Below are positions 34,601 through 47,257 of a DNA stretch of 64,000 nt, one piece after another. Location: NCBI GenBank assembly GCA_001584585.1, contig LSYV01000003.1, positions 1,995,687-2,059,686 of the forward strand, read 5' to 3'. The stretch is from Gonium pectorale. Its lineage: Eukaryota; Chlorophyta; Chlorophyceae; Chlamydomonadales; Volvocaceae. Made by a program: the position numbers and the translations under genes. The notes beneath the pieces are model-generated. The model did not search any database. It saw nothing but the letters and a program-made list of their open reading frames with translations, and was not told where the DNA came from. The stretch's first letter is position 1, and each line of letters begins with the position of its first letter.

Positions 34601-37600
34601 AAGCCCAACAAGCCCAACACCACCCCGCCTCATTGCTACTCACAGTTGCCAGAGCCAGCGCAGCAAGGGTATCCATGATCCTGTGTCCAGGATGAGTCCG
34701 AACATACGCGGCAGGTGTAAGCGCGGGACCCTTGCTAGAGCTGTGCGTGCAGCGCAAAGCTTTCCGAGATCCAGGTAGGCATGTAGAATGTTGCACGTAC
34801 GCTAGTCACAGAACAAGCAAGCTGCAGCCTTCTCTTTGCTCTTGATCTCCAGCCCGGCTGCATGAATACGCAAGCTCGCGGGTACGCGGGAGCTTGCACT
34901 TACATGTTGACCCACAGCAGCTGCAGTACGTTGAGCGGGGGCACTCCACCGTATAGGGCGCCAACGGCGGCCGAGATCATGGCCACCAGGTTGATGGACA
35001 ACTGGAACACCAGAAACTGGAGAAAGGGTGGGCGGGAGGGACAGGGGCCGCAGCAAGGCAGCGTTAATGGTCCACAGAGCGAGCGTATACGCGACACATT
35101 GCATACATGCGAACTGCACGTCGCATGGGCCGGCAGATGCCTCCTTGTTTGGCAGATTCCTATGCAGCCCCACCCATTCAGCCGCCTCTTCACCGCTGCC
35201 CTCCCTCCCGCTGCCCCACCGCACCTTGCGGATGTTCATGTACACGCAGCGACCCCATAGCACGGACTTGACGATGGACGAGAAGTTGTCGTCCATGATG
35301 ATGATGTCGGCCGCCTCCTTGGCCACCTCGGTACCAGCAATCCCCATGGCCAGACCCACGTCGCTCTCCTTGAGCGCAGGCGCGTCGTTGGTGCCATCGC
35401 CCGTAACGGCCACTACCTCTCCCTGCTTCTTTAGGAGGGAGACCAGTGTGAGCTTGTCCTCGGGTGACGAGCGCGCCAGCACCTGTGCGAGGGGGAACCG
35501 GAGGAGTAGACAGGTAAGCGGATGCGAACGGCATTCGCGCACCGTGAGGGTTACCGTACAGCCTCAAAACGAGGCGTACGCCCTTGCCGGTATGTGCTGG
35601 GGAAGCGTGCAAAGTTTCTTACCCTGAGGCGCGGCAGCAGCGGCACAAGCTCGCCCGCCGACATGCCGCGGAACACGGGGCCCTCCAGCGCAATAGCATC
35701 ATCCGTCAGGATGCCGCACTCGCGGGCGATGTGCTGCGCGGTGTGGATGTTGTCACCTGGCGGCAAGGAGGCATGGACGCACGGCCTAAGAGCGCGCAAG
35801 AGGAACAACCAGCAGACCACCGACTATGCATAGCATAACGCTCGAGCTGCCCAGGTCGCCACTTCTCCAGACGCAGAGCCTCCAGAGCCTCGCCCCCCGC
35901 GCCCCGCCCGTCCCTGCGCATCGCTCCATGCCGCACCCACCGGTGACCATCCGCACGATAATGCCCGCCGCCTGGCAGGTGGCCACGGCGTCCGGCACCT
36001 CCGGGCGGACGGGGTCCTTAATGCCGACGATGGCGTAAGCAATCAGACCGTTGTCCACCTGCGTGGCCGATCAGGCCCGACCATCAATCACAGCCAGGGT
36101 ATGTGTTCATTCTTAAGCGAGCCAAGCACCCATAAGTAAGGACTTCAAGTCGCCTTGAGGAAGAAAGAACGACCCTCGTGCCATCCGCGGAACCCACCTC
36201 GTTGGCGTCCTCGAAGAAGTCTGCGGGCCGCTGCGGGTCCTCCCTGGCGTAGTTGCGGTAGCTCAGGCAGATGCAGCGCAGGCCCTGTGCGGGTGTACGG
36301 TAGAGCCATCAGCAGACAAAGCAGCAGCGCAGTAGCAGCAAGCTACGGATGACATGCTGCCTCTGGCTTCCACCGGCCATGTGTGATCCATTGACCACAC
36401 ATAGACGAGTGCGGACGCCACGGTACGCCACGGCATGGTCCCCGCCGTCCTCGCCGAAGCCCCGGGCCCCCGTACCCACCCTGCTGGCCATGCTGGTGAC
36501 CAGAGCGATCATCTGCTCCAGCTTGCGAGGATCCATGGGCTCCACACTGCCGTCCGGACGCATCAGGCCCGTGCACCTGGCATGCGAAGAACGCCGGGGA
36601 AGAGTGTCACAGCCAACCAACAAAGGGCATCCGCTGGAGCGAAACCTAAACGAATGCGGAAATGGAAATACACGGTCGACGCCCGCCGGCGGTCCCGAGC
36701 CTCACCTGCGCAGCACCCACTCCGCCGCGCCCTTGTTGTACAGGCGCAGGTCGCCAGACGGCTCCCGCAGCAGCACGCCGGCCATCTTGCGAGCCGACGA
36801 AAAGCCGTACAGCTGCGAGGGGAGCAAGAACCGCGGAGAACGAATGCGTAAACTAGTGTGTTGGGGAGCTCCATCTTCCTAGGACGCATGCCGGCTCAGC
36901 GTTCCCAACGATGGCCGCGCGCCAGCCCGCAATGTCATCCCCTGGTCCAAGGACAAGCCCGCCCCGTCCCCTCACCTTAACCTGGTCGGCCTCGCGCTCC
37001 TCGCGCAGCTTGGTGTAGTCGCAGCCCAGCTTGCGGAGCATCACCAGCAGAGCGCACTCGGTGCGGTTGCCCACGAAGTCAATGGTGCCGCTCTCCTGGC
37101 ACACAACGGCAAGTTTGATCAGCGCTTAAGCGGCCGAAAACAGCGAACCCAGTCTCTCGTACTATACTGGACAGGTCGTGGTGAAGCCACTGCTGATGCT
37201 GCATTGCCTCCATCCGCACGCCAAGGGCCCGTTTGCCCAACATTTGCTGCCCCTGCCTTGCATCCTTACCGTGTCAATCAGGAAGGCCTTGCTGTTGAGG
37301 GCGCAGTTGTACTTGAGCAGGGTGAGCAGCAGGGGGCTGATCGCCTCGGGCGCAGGCAAGCTGGGCATCGAGGTGCCCGCAAACCAGCCCTCCACCACCG
37401 TCATGCGGTTCTCCGTCAGAGTGCCCGTCTTGTCCGAGCAGATGGCTGTGGCACCGCCCATGGTCTCGCAGGCTGACAGTACCCGCACGAAGCTGCACAA
37501 GCAGCACACGGGGAATGAGGGGATACCGATGCTCAGGGACTCGCAACCATGACACCGCTACGCACTTCACAGGCAAACGAGAACGGCCATTACACTGGAT

Positions 37601-40204
37601 TGTAGCTGCCCATGCATGCTCTAAACTTACTTCCGGTCCTTCATCATCTTCTTCATCTGCAGGTGCCCAAGGCGCGGGGAGGGAGGGTGCGTGTCAGCTG
37701 CGAGCGCGGGAGGGTACGCTGGGAAAGGCAGCATTCACACATCTGTCGAAGTCACGAATGAACCCCAGTTGGATTGGCGCTGGGTGCTTGCAGGCGATCG
37801 GTACTTCAGTCCTCACTGCATGCCGGCAGCCTCACCGAGTACGCGAGCGTGAGCGTGACGGCGAGCGGCAGGCCCTCGGGGATGGACACGACGGTGATTG
37901 TAATGGCGTAGAGCAGGAACTGCAGCGGACCGTTGTCGTTAATCTTGCTGACATCGCCGCCCTTGTGGATGATCAGCCATCTGAAGGGCGGGAATTATCA
38001 AGAGGCGCAAGGCTGAGAAACGGCATGAGCGCAACGGGCAGATCGTCACCAGGACCGGAAATATCTGACTCACTTGATGAGCAGCGCCAGAAAGCAAATG
38101 ACTGCCACCAGCACACCGCCCTTAGAGACCTTGGCGGCCACGTCCGTGAGCTGCTCCTGCAGCGGCGTCTGGTCGTCGCCTGCCTCCGACACAAGGGCCA
38201 TGGTCTTGCCCCACTCGCTGTTGACGCCCACAGCAGTGACCAGTAGATGGCCGCTGCCCTCGTTCACCTGCGGGCATCCAGCGACGCACGGATGGGGGAT
38301 GACGCGGAGAGCACCGGTGAGTCCATCAACGTACACTCCGTTGACGTGCCCCGAAAATCCGTGGAACAGCATCGCTGAAGCCCATAGGGACCGAGAGCAG
38401 ACGTCGACGTCCCTCGGCAGGTCAGGCCGCTCACCGTAGTGCCGGACCTGACCCACGGGTCGTTCACTGGATCCTTCTTGATGGGGTCGCTCTCGCCCGT
38501 CAGCGATGCCTCATCAAGCACCAGGCCCTGCGAGTCTACCACTACGCCGTCCGCCACCACCTTGTCTCCAGTGTCCAAGAATAGGATGTCTCCCACAACC
38601 ACGTCGGTGTTGGGCACCAGCTCCTGCTTGCCGCCGCGGGTCACTTTGACCTCGATGCAGTCCTTAAGGGCGTTAAGCTTCTGGAACTGCAGCTCCTTGC
38701 TGTAATCCTGACCGGCGCCTGGGAGCAGACCGTGCGATTCGAGGGAGGAGCGGCGGCGTCAATAACCGGACAATGAGCGGCATGTGGAGCAGCTTAAATG
38801 GCAATGGGCGGGCCGGGATGCGCGAGGTTGGCCAAAGCCGGCGGGTGGAAAGACGGCCTTGGGCGTCACGCCGATTAACGCCGCGCTCCGCTCTGGCCTA
38901 AGGTGGCAGCAAGCTCAGATGTCATGACACGCTGTGAGGTACTCACCGATGAAGATGACGATCAGCGCAGTGCCCAGCACAGCCAAACCCTCAGACCAGC
39001 CGTGGTGCGCGCGCTGCTCCGGGACCGCGGCGCCAACAACAATCGTGATCTGCAGGCCGCCCAAGAGCACGCACAGTGAGTCAGCATGGCATACGATGGC
39101 GATGAACGGTGCGCAGCAGACGGTCGCAGGAACCAGTGACACGAATACTTCACTGCGAAGGTCGGGAGTGTCAGCGACATTCCGCGGTGGCAGACACATT
39201 GTAGCACCATGTAAGTCAGACCTGCGCGACTCACCACGGCAACAATGAGCAGAATGATGATCATGGGGTCCTTAGCCGCCTCGAAGAGCATGAGGAGAAA
39301 GGATGGCGGTGGCTTGTCTGCGCGAGGCAAAGCCAATGCAGAAAGGAGGCTCAGACCGGAACGGATGAATGCTTAGCGCCCAGAACACTTCCGCGAATCG
39401 ACTCAGATAGCCCCAACCCTAAGGGTGCAGATAGCACGGCCAATACTGCGCACGTTCCGCTGTTGATGAGCCTTACCTGGGAAGGAGTTGGCCCCGTATG
39501 CTGCCGTGCGGTCCAGGTGAAGAAAGTACCAGAGAGGTGGCGCGGGGGGGGGGGCTATCAGGTTATTTCCAGACATAGACACAGCGAACACCCCTCACTC
39601 TCAGCGAAAGGCCAGAGCTCATATTGCGAGGTAGTAGATATGACAGGTTCCGTTATAGCTGCACCGCCCTTCCGTACAGTATGTGGCGACTACGCACCCT
39701 TTCCTTGCGGGAGCTTACCGGCCCTGTGCGCCTCCACGCCCTTGCGATCCGAGGTCTCCGCAAGACCGTGGTGCAAGTCCGTCTCTAGGGCCTCTGCAAG
39801 CCCGCCTGCACCGCCCAGCTTGTTGAACTTCTCAATATCCTTGCCCTGCGCCCGAAAGAGTAGGACGAGCAGCCAGGCAACGGGCTTCAGCAGCAGTAAC
39901 GAGTGGCGACATGTGGGGAAAGCGAAGTTATGGTTACACCGCCCTCCCCGCTCGTTTGATTCTGCCAAACGGTTGACCTGTTCGACATGCAGCTGCGGAT
40001 GCAGGTATGCTGGCCATTCTTGCTGCACTCACATGCATGATATCCAAAACCCTCTGGCGCCAGGAACATCCTCAAACAACATACCGCGCACACACTTACA
40101 GCATTCATTTGGTTGAGGACAGATGGAGCGAGAGAGTAGGGGCATTCGGCGTCCTGCGCCAACCCGTTCACGTCCACGCGGACGTCGGTCGACCCCTCGC
40201 CCAT
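31633..40204 (-). CDS. P-type IIB calcium-transporting ATPase (PMCA/ACA type)
   Basis: 26 exons: 40204-40100, 39845-39719, 39500-39477, 39317-39235, 39049-38947, 38718-38435, 38267-38074, 37980-37836, 37656-37631, 37492-37270, 37095-36976, 36812-36706, 36576-36480, 36284-36198, 36058-35941, 35756-35623, 35482-35225, 35016-34904, 34680-34644, 34334-34174, 33907-33850, 33682-33486, 33343-33229, 32941-32792, 32374-32203, 32003-31633. All phases agree (1,202 aa). It pumps Ca2+ out of the cytosol at the cost of ATP. Visible motifs: actuator TGES 221-224, PEGLP 341-345 in TM4, phosphorylation site DKTGT with D384, hinge TGDGTND 686-692, and TM6 WVNMIMDT (N782, D786), typical of IIB pumps. Oddities: a large loop (residues about 850-935) with six Cys between TM7 and TM8, and a Ser/Thr/Gly-rich tail with KTLSG repeats. 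No clear calmodulin-binding helix is visible in the short N-terminus. Confidence 0.96.
39544..39554. repeat. G11 homopolymer in an intron
   Basis: Eleven G in the intron between the second and third exons of the Ca2+-ATPase gene. Confidence 0.9.
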
Positions 40205-41367
40205 GGCAGTCGCTTTGGGGTCTAGGTCGTCAGACTCTGAAGCGCCTTCTGTTAGGTTAGCTAACCGCGGCGGCGCCTGGGGCCTGAGAACAGCGATTGT
40301 CCGCGCGGCAGGTGCGTGGCAATGTCACTCCCAACCGGCGGATGCAGAAGCGCTGGCTACTCCTGCGACAACATGCTTGGAGACACCCTTGAAGACGGAA
40401 GGCCACTTGTAAGACTGTTGTGGGGTGCTTCCGTCAATAAGGAGAATTGTAACAGTAGTATAGCTTTCTTTACGGCCTATACCAAAGCATATATTACATC
40501 CGCGCATACCCCAGGCCACCCAGTCCGTCGGGGAGGTACTTGAGTTCTCCAACAGGCCGAGCTACGTTTGGGCCTTAGCTTTTCATGCATTTGGTGGAAT
40601 CTGGTACCTTGACAACATTAAAATTGTGTAATTATACTACTGTACCGGTATCATTACTTACCAAGAGTCTCGGGCCCCGTAGCTGTTGCTAGGCCGTAAC
40701 AAAGTCGGCATTTGAAACAAACTATTTTTTGTTTTTATCGCCGTCGTCCCAGTCTCGGTTCCAACCTGACAAGTTTGTCCTCCACCTGTCCGACTGCGCG
40801 TGCACCGAGAATCTATGCATCAGCATGCTGTATGAGATTCCTCTGCCGCTTAGAGTTTTTGATTTGCCGCACAGTCAATTCAGCGCGGTGCAGACGAGTG
40901 CAATGGGCGCAACACCCTGAAGTTCGGCGGCGCCTTGTTGCGGGTGCACAGCTCTTTCCTGTGACCCAGGTCTTCGCCGGGCTGTCCGAGTGGTGCCAAG
41001 TGGCTATGGTCATTGGCACTTTGCCATTTCACATGCCGGTAGCCCGGTACCCCAACCGACAAAAGTCACGGCCCTGCAATCAACTGCATGATAACTGTTG
41101 GACTACGTACCAACATCTCTACTTGGCTTGCCCGTAATATGGTCGGAACCTCAGTCGACGGCAGCTTCCAGAGGCCACCTCCACTTCAGTACCCTTCCAC
41201 TGCCATGTCGGGGTTCTAACCCAGCACGTGGCACACATGGACCACACCAGTAAAACGTGGTTCGTGACTGCCAGCAGCTAGGGCTGCTTGATAAACACCG
41301 GTTAGGGCTTGAAACGGAAGGCAGAGACGGGGGAAAAAGCAAAGAAAGACAGGGTGGGCTACTTCCC

Positions 41368-41440
41368 CTGCCCGAAAGTGCTACGTTTCCAGTAGGGTGC
41401 CGGGCGAAGTAGACGAGCAGACGAGCCCTCCCGTTTCGGA
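41368..41440 (+). repeat. Dispersed repeat core, short copy
   Basis: Contains CCCGAAAGTGCTACGTTTCC, then AGTAGGGTGCCGGGCGAAGT, a diverged copy of the family core seen complete at 43408-43520 and 59652-59765. Confidence 0.6.
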
Positions 41441-41639
41441 CCAGCCTCAAAGTTACCTGGTGAAATGTGGAGGTCATTTTCTTTGTGGAAAGCTTACAGG
41501 CGGAGAGGCGAGAAAGGGCGCAGACGACGGGAGGGACAGGTGGCCCTCCTGCCCCACCGAAACCCTGCCCTAACTACAGTGCACCACGGTAGCCAAGACC
41601 AAACACCGACGGCGCACACAAGAAGAGAAAAAAACCTGC

Positions 41640-41760
41640 ACCTACAGACCACAGAACAGGAAGGCAAGACGACGAAAACAAAGGAAAGGAGCAGACGAAC
41701 GCCAGGACAAAAAAAGGACAGGAGAGAAACAGACCGCTGAGCGCAGACAGCAAGACACCC
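41640..41760 (-). repeat. Diverged dispersed repeat body
   Basis: Purine-rich sequence (ACCACAGAACAGGAAGGCAA ... GGACAGGAGAGAAACAGAC) that matches the reverse complement of 59215-59335 with substitutions and small indels. Both copies lie near family cores. Confidence 0.6.
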
Positions 41761-41921
41761 GCCAGGTGGAGGACCCTGTGGGCGCTGTGTACGACCTTGT
41801 TATTAGTCCATTGGCGGCCAGCGGCTACTAGACCCGGGGGGCCCGGAAGACGGAAGAAAGGCCGGGGGCCGGCAGCGCCCAGCCCGCCACCCACCAGAGA
41901 CAGGGGAAACTACCTGGTAGT

Positions 41922-42010
41922 ACACACAAGGTGCGGTGTTTGCTTGCAGCATGTTCACAAGCACGCACGCATATTCGCACGACGTAACACACAAGGTGCG
42001 GCGTTTCCAG
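41922..42010. repeat. Direct ACACACAAGGTGCGG repeat and dispersed copy
   Basis: ACACACAAGGTGCGGTGTTT and ACACACAAGGTGCGGCGTTT lie about 65 bp apart. Between them is the segment shared with 5695-5757 in the EF-hand gene's intron. Confidence 0.6.
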
Positions 42011-42670
42011 TAGGTGCGTCGCAGCTCTCATCGCGACAGCGCCCCCACTCCTCTTGCCCGCCCGCGGTGCGCCGTAGTTCAGGGCAGGGTTTCGGTGGTT
42101 GCTAGTGAAAGAATCAAAGTGTCCGGCGGGGGGCTATCTTTCCCTCCCGATGTTTGCGCCGTTTCTCGCCTCTTCTCCTGTAACCTTCCATATAATAATA
42201 TTTAGTGACGAATTTGAAGGCGCCTTGCAGTTCCAGCGCCCGGACATGAATACGGTAATGGTGTGGCAGCTTGGGTGTCGTACGATAGTACGTGCAACGA
42301 CACAGCTGATCCGGCTGGGCGCCTCACATGCCACCTAGCTCGAAGCCAGAGCGCAGCGATAGGCGAGAGATACGAGCAAAGTCGCGCCCCACCATGTATG
42401 CATGCAAGCAAAGTTGCGGACTCAGCAACCCGCAACGCAAGACGCTTACGCCAAGCACCCCTTACGTAACACCGCACTCTTCGTTCGCCCTCGGCGGCTA
42501 GGCCTCCTCGGCATCACGTGTTCCGAGACTGCTCCTCGGAACCGACCGCCCCGCGGGCTCCTCGAGGCACTCCTCAATGACCATTCGCACGTCTAGCAAG
42601 CTCCAATTCACTCCAGTGGCTCCGGTAGCACAGATCGCGTTCGAGGTCTTCAACGGTGGGGTAGGACCAC

Positions 42671-42800
42671 CAAGGTCCGGGCGAAAAATGAAGGCCTCAC
42701 ATGTCTTGCTCTGTACCCTCCCGCCCTATTGGAAACGTCGCGCCTTCGGGCGTGTATGACCGTAGAGGCGGGCTCCCTCTTTCTCTGCAGATTTCTCGTT
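42671..42800 (-). repeat. Dispersed repeat core copy
   Basis: TATTGGAAACGTCGCGCCTT, then CGGGCGTGTATGACCGTAGA, is almost identical to 58575-58700 in the same orientation, and is the reverse complement of the core at 43408-43520. Confidence 0.85.
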
Positions 42801-43407
42801 TGTAGGCGCGGGCGACGCATGCACCACAACAAAGGCGGCTGAACTGCAAGAGAACGACGACCAGGCTGTCAGAGCACACTAAGAGCGAGCGAACCAAGCT
42901 GACTGCGCGGCCATCTAGGGCGCCACGATCAGAGTAACGTTACATGGTAACCACGAGAGGAGGGAGCCTAATGGTTCCAGCGCACGCGAGGGTGCGAGAG
43001 AGAGAGGGAAGAAGGGCGAGGCACATCGCACGACCAGCAGGCATACCTCATGCCGTACAAGCTCCGGAACCAGCACATACCCAGGCGCGGCGGTACTACA
43101 TCAAGGAACCTAGTAATTCCCAACATGGGTATGGCGGGCAACCCCTCTTTCCGTGCAGCGCCCATTGTTTGAAAAAGCGAGCAGATGAGCCCTCCCCTCC
43201 ATGTAACACGATGCGCACACCTTCAGTCCATGGGTGTCTCAGTTTTGTAACCAGGGCAATTCCGCCAGCAGGTCGGCACGGTAAAGAAAGAGAGAGCTGC
43301 ACCGGAACTTACCATGCAAACAATCTTGTCTACGTCCCGGACCAGACCCTGCTACGGATATATGCACACCCGAAGGCAACACTCATGGTACCAATAGGGG
43401 CCGCAAG

Positions 43408-43520
43408 GCAAACAAGAGAAATCTGCACAGAAACAGGGATCCCGCCTCTACGATCATACACATCCAAAGGCGCGACGTTTCCAGTAGGGCGGGCGGGTAC
43501 AGAGCAAGGCATGTGACGTT
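43408..43520 (+). repeat. Dispersed repeat core copy
   Basis: Carries GAGAAATCTGCACAGAAACA, then CCGCCTCTACGATCATACAC, a GGCGCGACGTTTCC core and GGCATGTGACGTTCGTCC. It is opposite in orientation to 42671-42800, making an inverted pair about 600 bp apart. Confidence 0.85.
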
Positions 43521-44076
43521 CGTCCCGCCCCCTAAAAGACCGGCTTACCAGCTTACCCGGTTTGTCGAACTTCACCTGATGGACCGCTAGTTGGGCAGGG
43601 CAGGTTGGCAGGTTGGGCAGGGCAGGGCAGCTTGGGTGGCTACAATTCTAGGTGGATTATAAAAATTATCTCCGATTTGGATGTAGACTGTCTGACGCCT
43701 GCCCAAAGGATCACGCAAACGGGGTTGGGGGTTTCCGTCGGTGTCATACCTGTCGTGTGCTGTTGGCTGTGCTTCCCGTCCCCTATGCACTGACGCTCGT
43801 CCCCTTCCGCCTTTCCTTCCCGGTCGCATGTCACACGCTACAATGTGGACCTCCTGGTGGGGCACCGGTAATGGAGGGTGCCCGTTTACTGGGTCGGGCT
43901 CTCCGACTTGCAGCTCGCCACTGTCTCCTGCGTGCATTGATGTCTTGTGCGGATTGCGCCCCTGCAGGCGGTGGGGATCTGCCGCACAGACCGCCGCCTG
44001 CATTCCTGGGCCCCTTGCCTTGTGGTCGCCCCTTTCCCCCGCACGCCTCTTCCGTTGCCCCTCCGTGGCACCGCTG

Positions 44077-44580
44077 CCGTACACGCGCGTTGTTTCCGCA
44101 CTCAGCTCTACACGCCTATGACACCGTCCCCTTTCCACCGGTCCATCGGCGCTTAACTTCATGGGAAGGAGTGCCTCTGCTCGCATCCACATGCGGACCA
44201 GTCTTCACCGCTCCTTGCAATGACGGCGGGCTGACCGAAGCTTTGACGTCCATCCTTACAGGTCTGCTTATCGACGTTCGTCGTTTTGGGTGGGCGGGTC
44301 GGGCGCACGCGGGTCTGGTAACCGCTGCTCGCCGATGGACCGGTGTGAAGACGGCGTTCCCGCGAAGACCGCGCACGACCATTCGAGCGAGGTAGCAACG
44401 TAGTATCAACGATGCCCCGGTAAGCTGTCCCGTCCAGGACCGGGGTTGGGTGCGTCTGCTCGTTTGCTTGGCTCGCTTGCCTTATTCAGTACCGCCCGCC
44501 CGCCCTGCTGGAAACATCGCGCCTTCGGGTGCGTATGTCCGTAGAGGCGTGGCTCCCCAATTGCAGTGTTTCCGTTTGCA
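44077..44580 (-). repeat. Dispersed repeat, copy B (inverted partner at 28 kb)
   Basis: Matches the reverse complement of 27912-28401 over its whole length. On the plus strand the open frame shared with copy A (for example GLLIDVRRFGWAGRAHAGLV) ends in a TAG at about 44393, so any coding capacity is broken here. Confidence 0.85.
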
Positions 44581-45166
44581 AACAGCAACTGTAACCATGA
44601 CGGTCCTAAGGTCATTTTGTGGCGTACTGCCAGATGCCAGTGCATACGCTGCGATGTGGCTGCGACGGTTTCTATTTCAAAGGAAACGACGCATACGACG
44701 AGCGTAAGCGCAAAAGTGATGGTGTGGTAGGACCCACCTCGAAGGGGTGATGTCCCTGCATGCTAGTTCGGCTCCGAGTGTATATGACCATAGATTTGGG
44801 TATCATTAGCGTTTTATGAGGCGAGAGGGGAATGCAAGAGTTGCAACTTGCAAGTTGCAACTTGGGGGCGGTTGACCGTTGTCAGGCACAGTAACCGCTC
44901 ACACACTCGGCCCCGAGCCCCCGACCGCCCCAATCAGTACTGGGCACAAGGAACACGCATTGTTTATCATCACTAAAATATCTCCGCATTCATCAGTCAG
45001 CAAACGCTTGCGGTTGCACACGTCCGCACCAATCCATACATGCCGAGATGCCGCCATTCGAACATCGGCAATTCGACCCTGTAAACCAGCTGATGCGGAC
45101 CTGATAAATTCGGCTTTGCTTTCAAAATTGCCAAGACTTCTTGCTCTTGCACATCGAAACCTTACA

Positions 45167-47257
45167 ATGTGCGGCTTGCTAAACTCTGTACTCGTAGGGT
45201 TGGCGCTTTTGCCCAAGAAGGTACGTTTGTGGCGCTGCCTCGCTTGATGTGCCTCCTTCACCACCATTTCCCCCCTTCTGTCATCAGATGTCCAGAGTGC
45301 TGGAGGACACTGAGCTGATGCGCCTCTGCGGGGCAGGTGGCCTGCAGCTTGTAGCGATCGACCCGCACAAGCCCCTTGACGCCCAGCACGGAGGTGCCTC
45401 CTTGGGCATAATTCTCCATAAGCTGCACCGACATCCAGGTCAGTCTAACAGCCACATGTGAGCAGCCGCTGCTTGCGTTTCCTCATGGGTTCTGCCTGTC
45501 CCTCCGGCTGCGCCGCGGCCATGTCTGCTGTCCCACGGCCTGTTGCAGATTGGAAGGCCCATCTTACGGCGTACCGGGCCCACCACCCGGGGGTGAGGCT
45601 GCTGGACCCACCGGAGGCCGTTCAGGCCACCGACGATCGGACGCTCATGTTGGCGTCCATTCCATGCAACGGTCTGCTCGTGCAACTGCCATGGGCCACA
45701 ACACGGTCACCGCCGGCGCCGCCTCTGCTACCACAGCACCAGCAGCAAGCATGCCGAGCAGGGCAGCAGGCGTGCCCGGGTCCCGAGGCTGGAGCTGCGG
45801 CTGCGGATGCCGCGCTGTCGTTCTGGGCGCTGCTGCCAGACTGGAAGGGCAAGTCTGCACACGCGTGTACAGGAAAGGATCAAACGGGCATGTGTGACAT
45901 GCCGGGGGCAGCCGGGACGGCAGCAGTGCGCGTGTTAGCGCCGGCTCAGGTCCTGGTGCGCTCTCTGGTGGAGCTTCGGGAGTTAGCTTCTGGTGGCGCA
46001 GGTAAGGCGCGGGCTGGTCGGCCCAACACTGGAATACGCAGCTTACCCATTGTTCCAAGGGCTGTGCGACACCGGAAGGGAAGCCGTGATTGCGTGTGCG
46101 CCTCACTTGCGCAGGGCGGGGCGCGGGCCAGGAGGCGTTGAAGCCGCCCGTGCTGCTTAAAACACAGCGCGCGGACGAGGTTGGCGGTAGCGGGCACGGC
46201 CTCGCTGTTGCAATGTGCTGGGAGGAGCTGGAAGCGGCGGCGATGATGCTGCAAGCCAATGCCGGCGCAGCCACAGCCGCGTCCAACTTGGCCACGCCAG
46301 ACGACGGTCTGCACGCGGCTGCGGAGCAGCAAGGGGCTGGCATCAACAGCCGGGGCGAAGCTTCGGCGCACGGCAACGGCGGCAACGGTAGCGACGACAT
46401 CTGGGTGCCGCTCGTGGTACAGCAGTACGTGCCACACACGGAGGAGCTGTACAAGGTGCGGCTCCTGGCGTTTGATGGCCGTTCGCGTACTATGCAATAC
46501 CGCAAGGCACGTTGGGCAGCAATCGAGCGCTGGCGGTGCTTTCCACCTGAGTCTTCAGTGGGCGCACCGGAGTGCCGTAGGCTGGAACGGCGAAGGATGC
46601 GCGATTGCCTTGGCGCCTTGTATGTACGTTTGCGTCCACAGTGTGATTGCTGTCGCTGCGCATGCATGCATGCCCCCGCAACTTGCCGCCGGGCACCACC
46701 ATTCCCAGGTCTACGTGCTTGGCCGGCGGGTGCTGGTGCAGCGGCGAGCGTCCCTGACCTTGGAGCGCTTGCGGCAGTTGCATAAGTTCGCATCAAGCAT
46801 CCCCTGTGCCTCGGGCGCAGACCAGGCCCACGTCCCAGGCGCAGGCCTGGGCCATGCAGGTAACGCTGTCCTGCTGCAGCACGTCAGCGCAGTTCCGCAA
46901 CCATCCTCTTTCGCAGCCGGCACCGCCAGCGCCGCCGCCGCCGGAAGTGCCGATGGCAGCGTCGGAACTGCTTGCGCAGCTGCGCCGCCGCCGCAGCAGG
47001 TGCCGCAGCCTGAAGAGATAGCGCTGCACTATGTGGCAGCTGTTCTGGCTAAGAGGATGCGATTGAGCCTCTTCAACTTCGACGTCGTAGTGCCGACGGT
47101 CCAATCAGCTGACGGCATCGCTTTGGAGCTGTGCGTGGTGGACGTCAACTACTTCCCCGGGGTGGACAAGCTGCCTGGCTGGCAGGCCGCCCTTGCAGAG
47201 CACCTGCAGGCTGCGGCTGGCAGGGCAGGTGCGGAGGCCGGGGCAGCGGCGACCTGA
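45167..47257 (+). CDS. ITPK: Inositol tris/tetrakisphosphate kinase, enlarged
   Basis: Five exons: 45167-45220, 45288-45438, 45549-46001, 46115-46455, 46709-47257. Phases agree (1,548 nt, 515 aa). ITPKs are ATP-grasp kinases that phosphorylate inositol tris/tetrakisphosphates on the route to phytate and inositol pyrophosphates; a cytosolic or nuclear location is expected. Family landmarks: N-terminal VGLALLPKK, IDPHKPLD, HPGVRLLDPPEAV, the ATP-grasp strand PPVLLKTQRA, then VPLVVQQYVPHTEELYKV and YVLGRRVLVQRR, and C-terminal metal ligands in NFDVVV (D458) and VDVNYFPG (D478, N480). Family members are usually about 320-350 aa; the extra length here is three low-complexity inserts at about residues 100-150, 270-310 and 385-435. 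The start is the first Met before VGLALLPKK. Convergent with plastid SecY. Confidence 0.94.

Larger units (their letters stand above)
40205..45166. other. Repeat-rich intergenic region
   Basis: Lies between the divergent Ca2+-ATPase and ITPK genes and should hold both promoters near its ends. From about 41.3 to 44.6 kb it is largely dispersed repeat copies, listed separately. No intact transposon gene is recognised. The open frame at 40712-41137 has no supporting motif. Confidence 0.55.

Noticed and set aside
40712..41137. 141-codon open frame downstream of the repeats
   Set aside because: Low-GC sequence with no motif, start context or splice partners.
43652..44395. 247-codon plus-strand open frame as a gene
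   Set aside because: Most of it is repeat copy B, the frame ends within the repeat, and no domain is recognisable.
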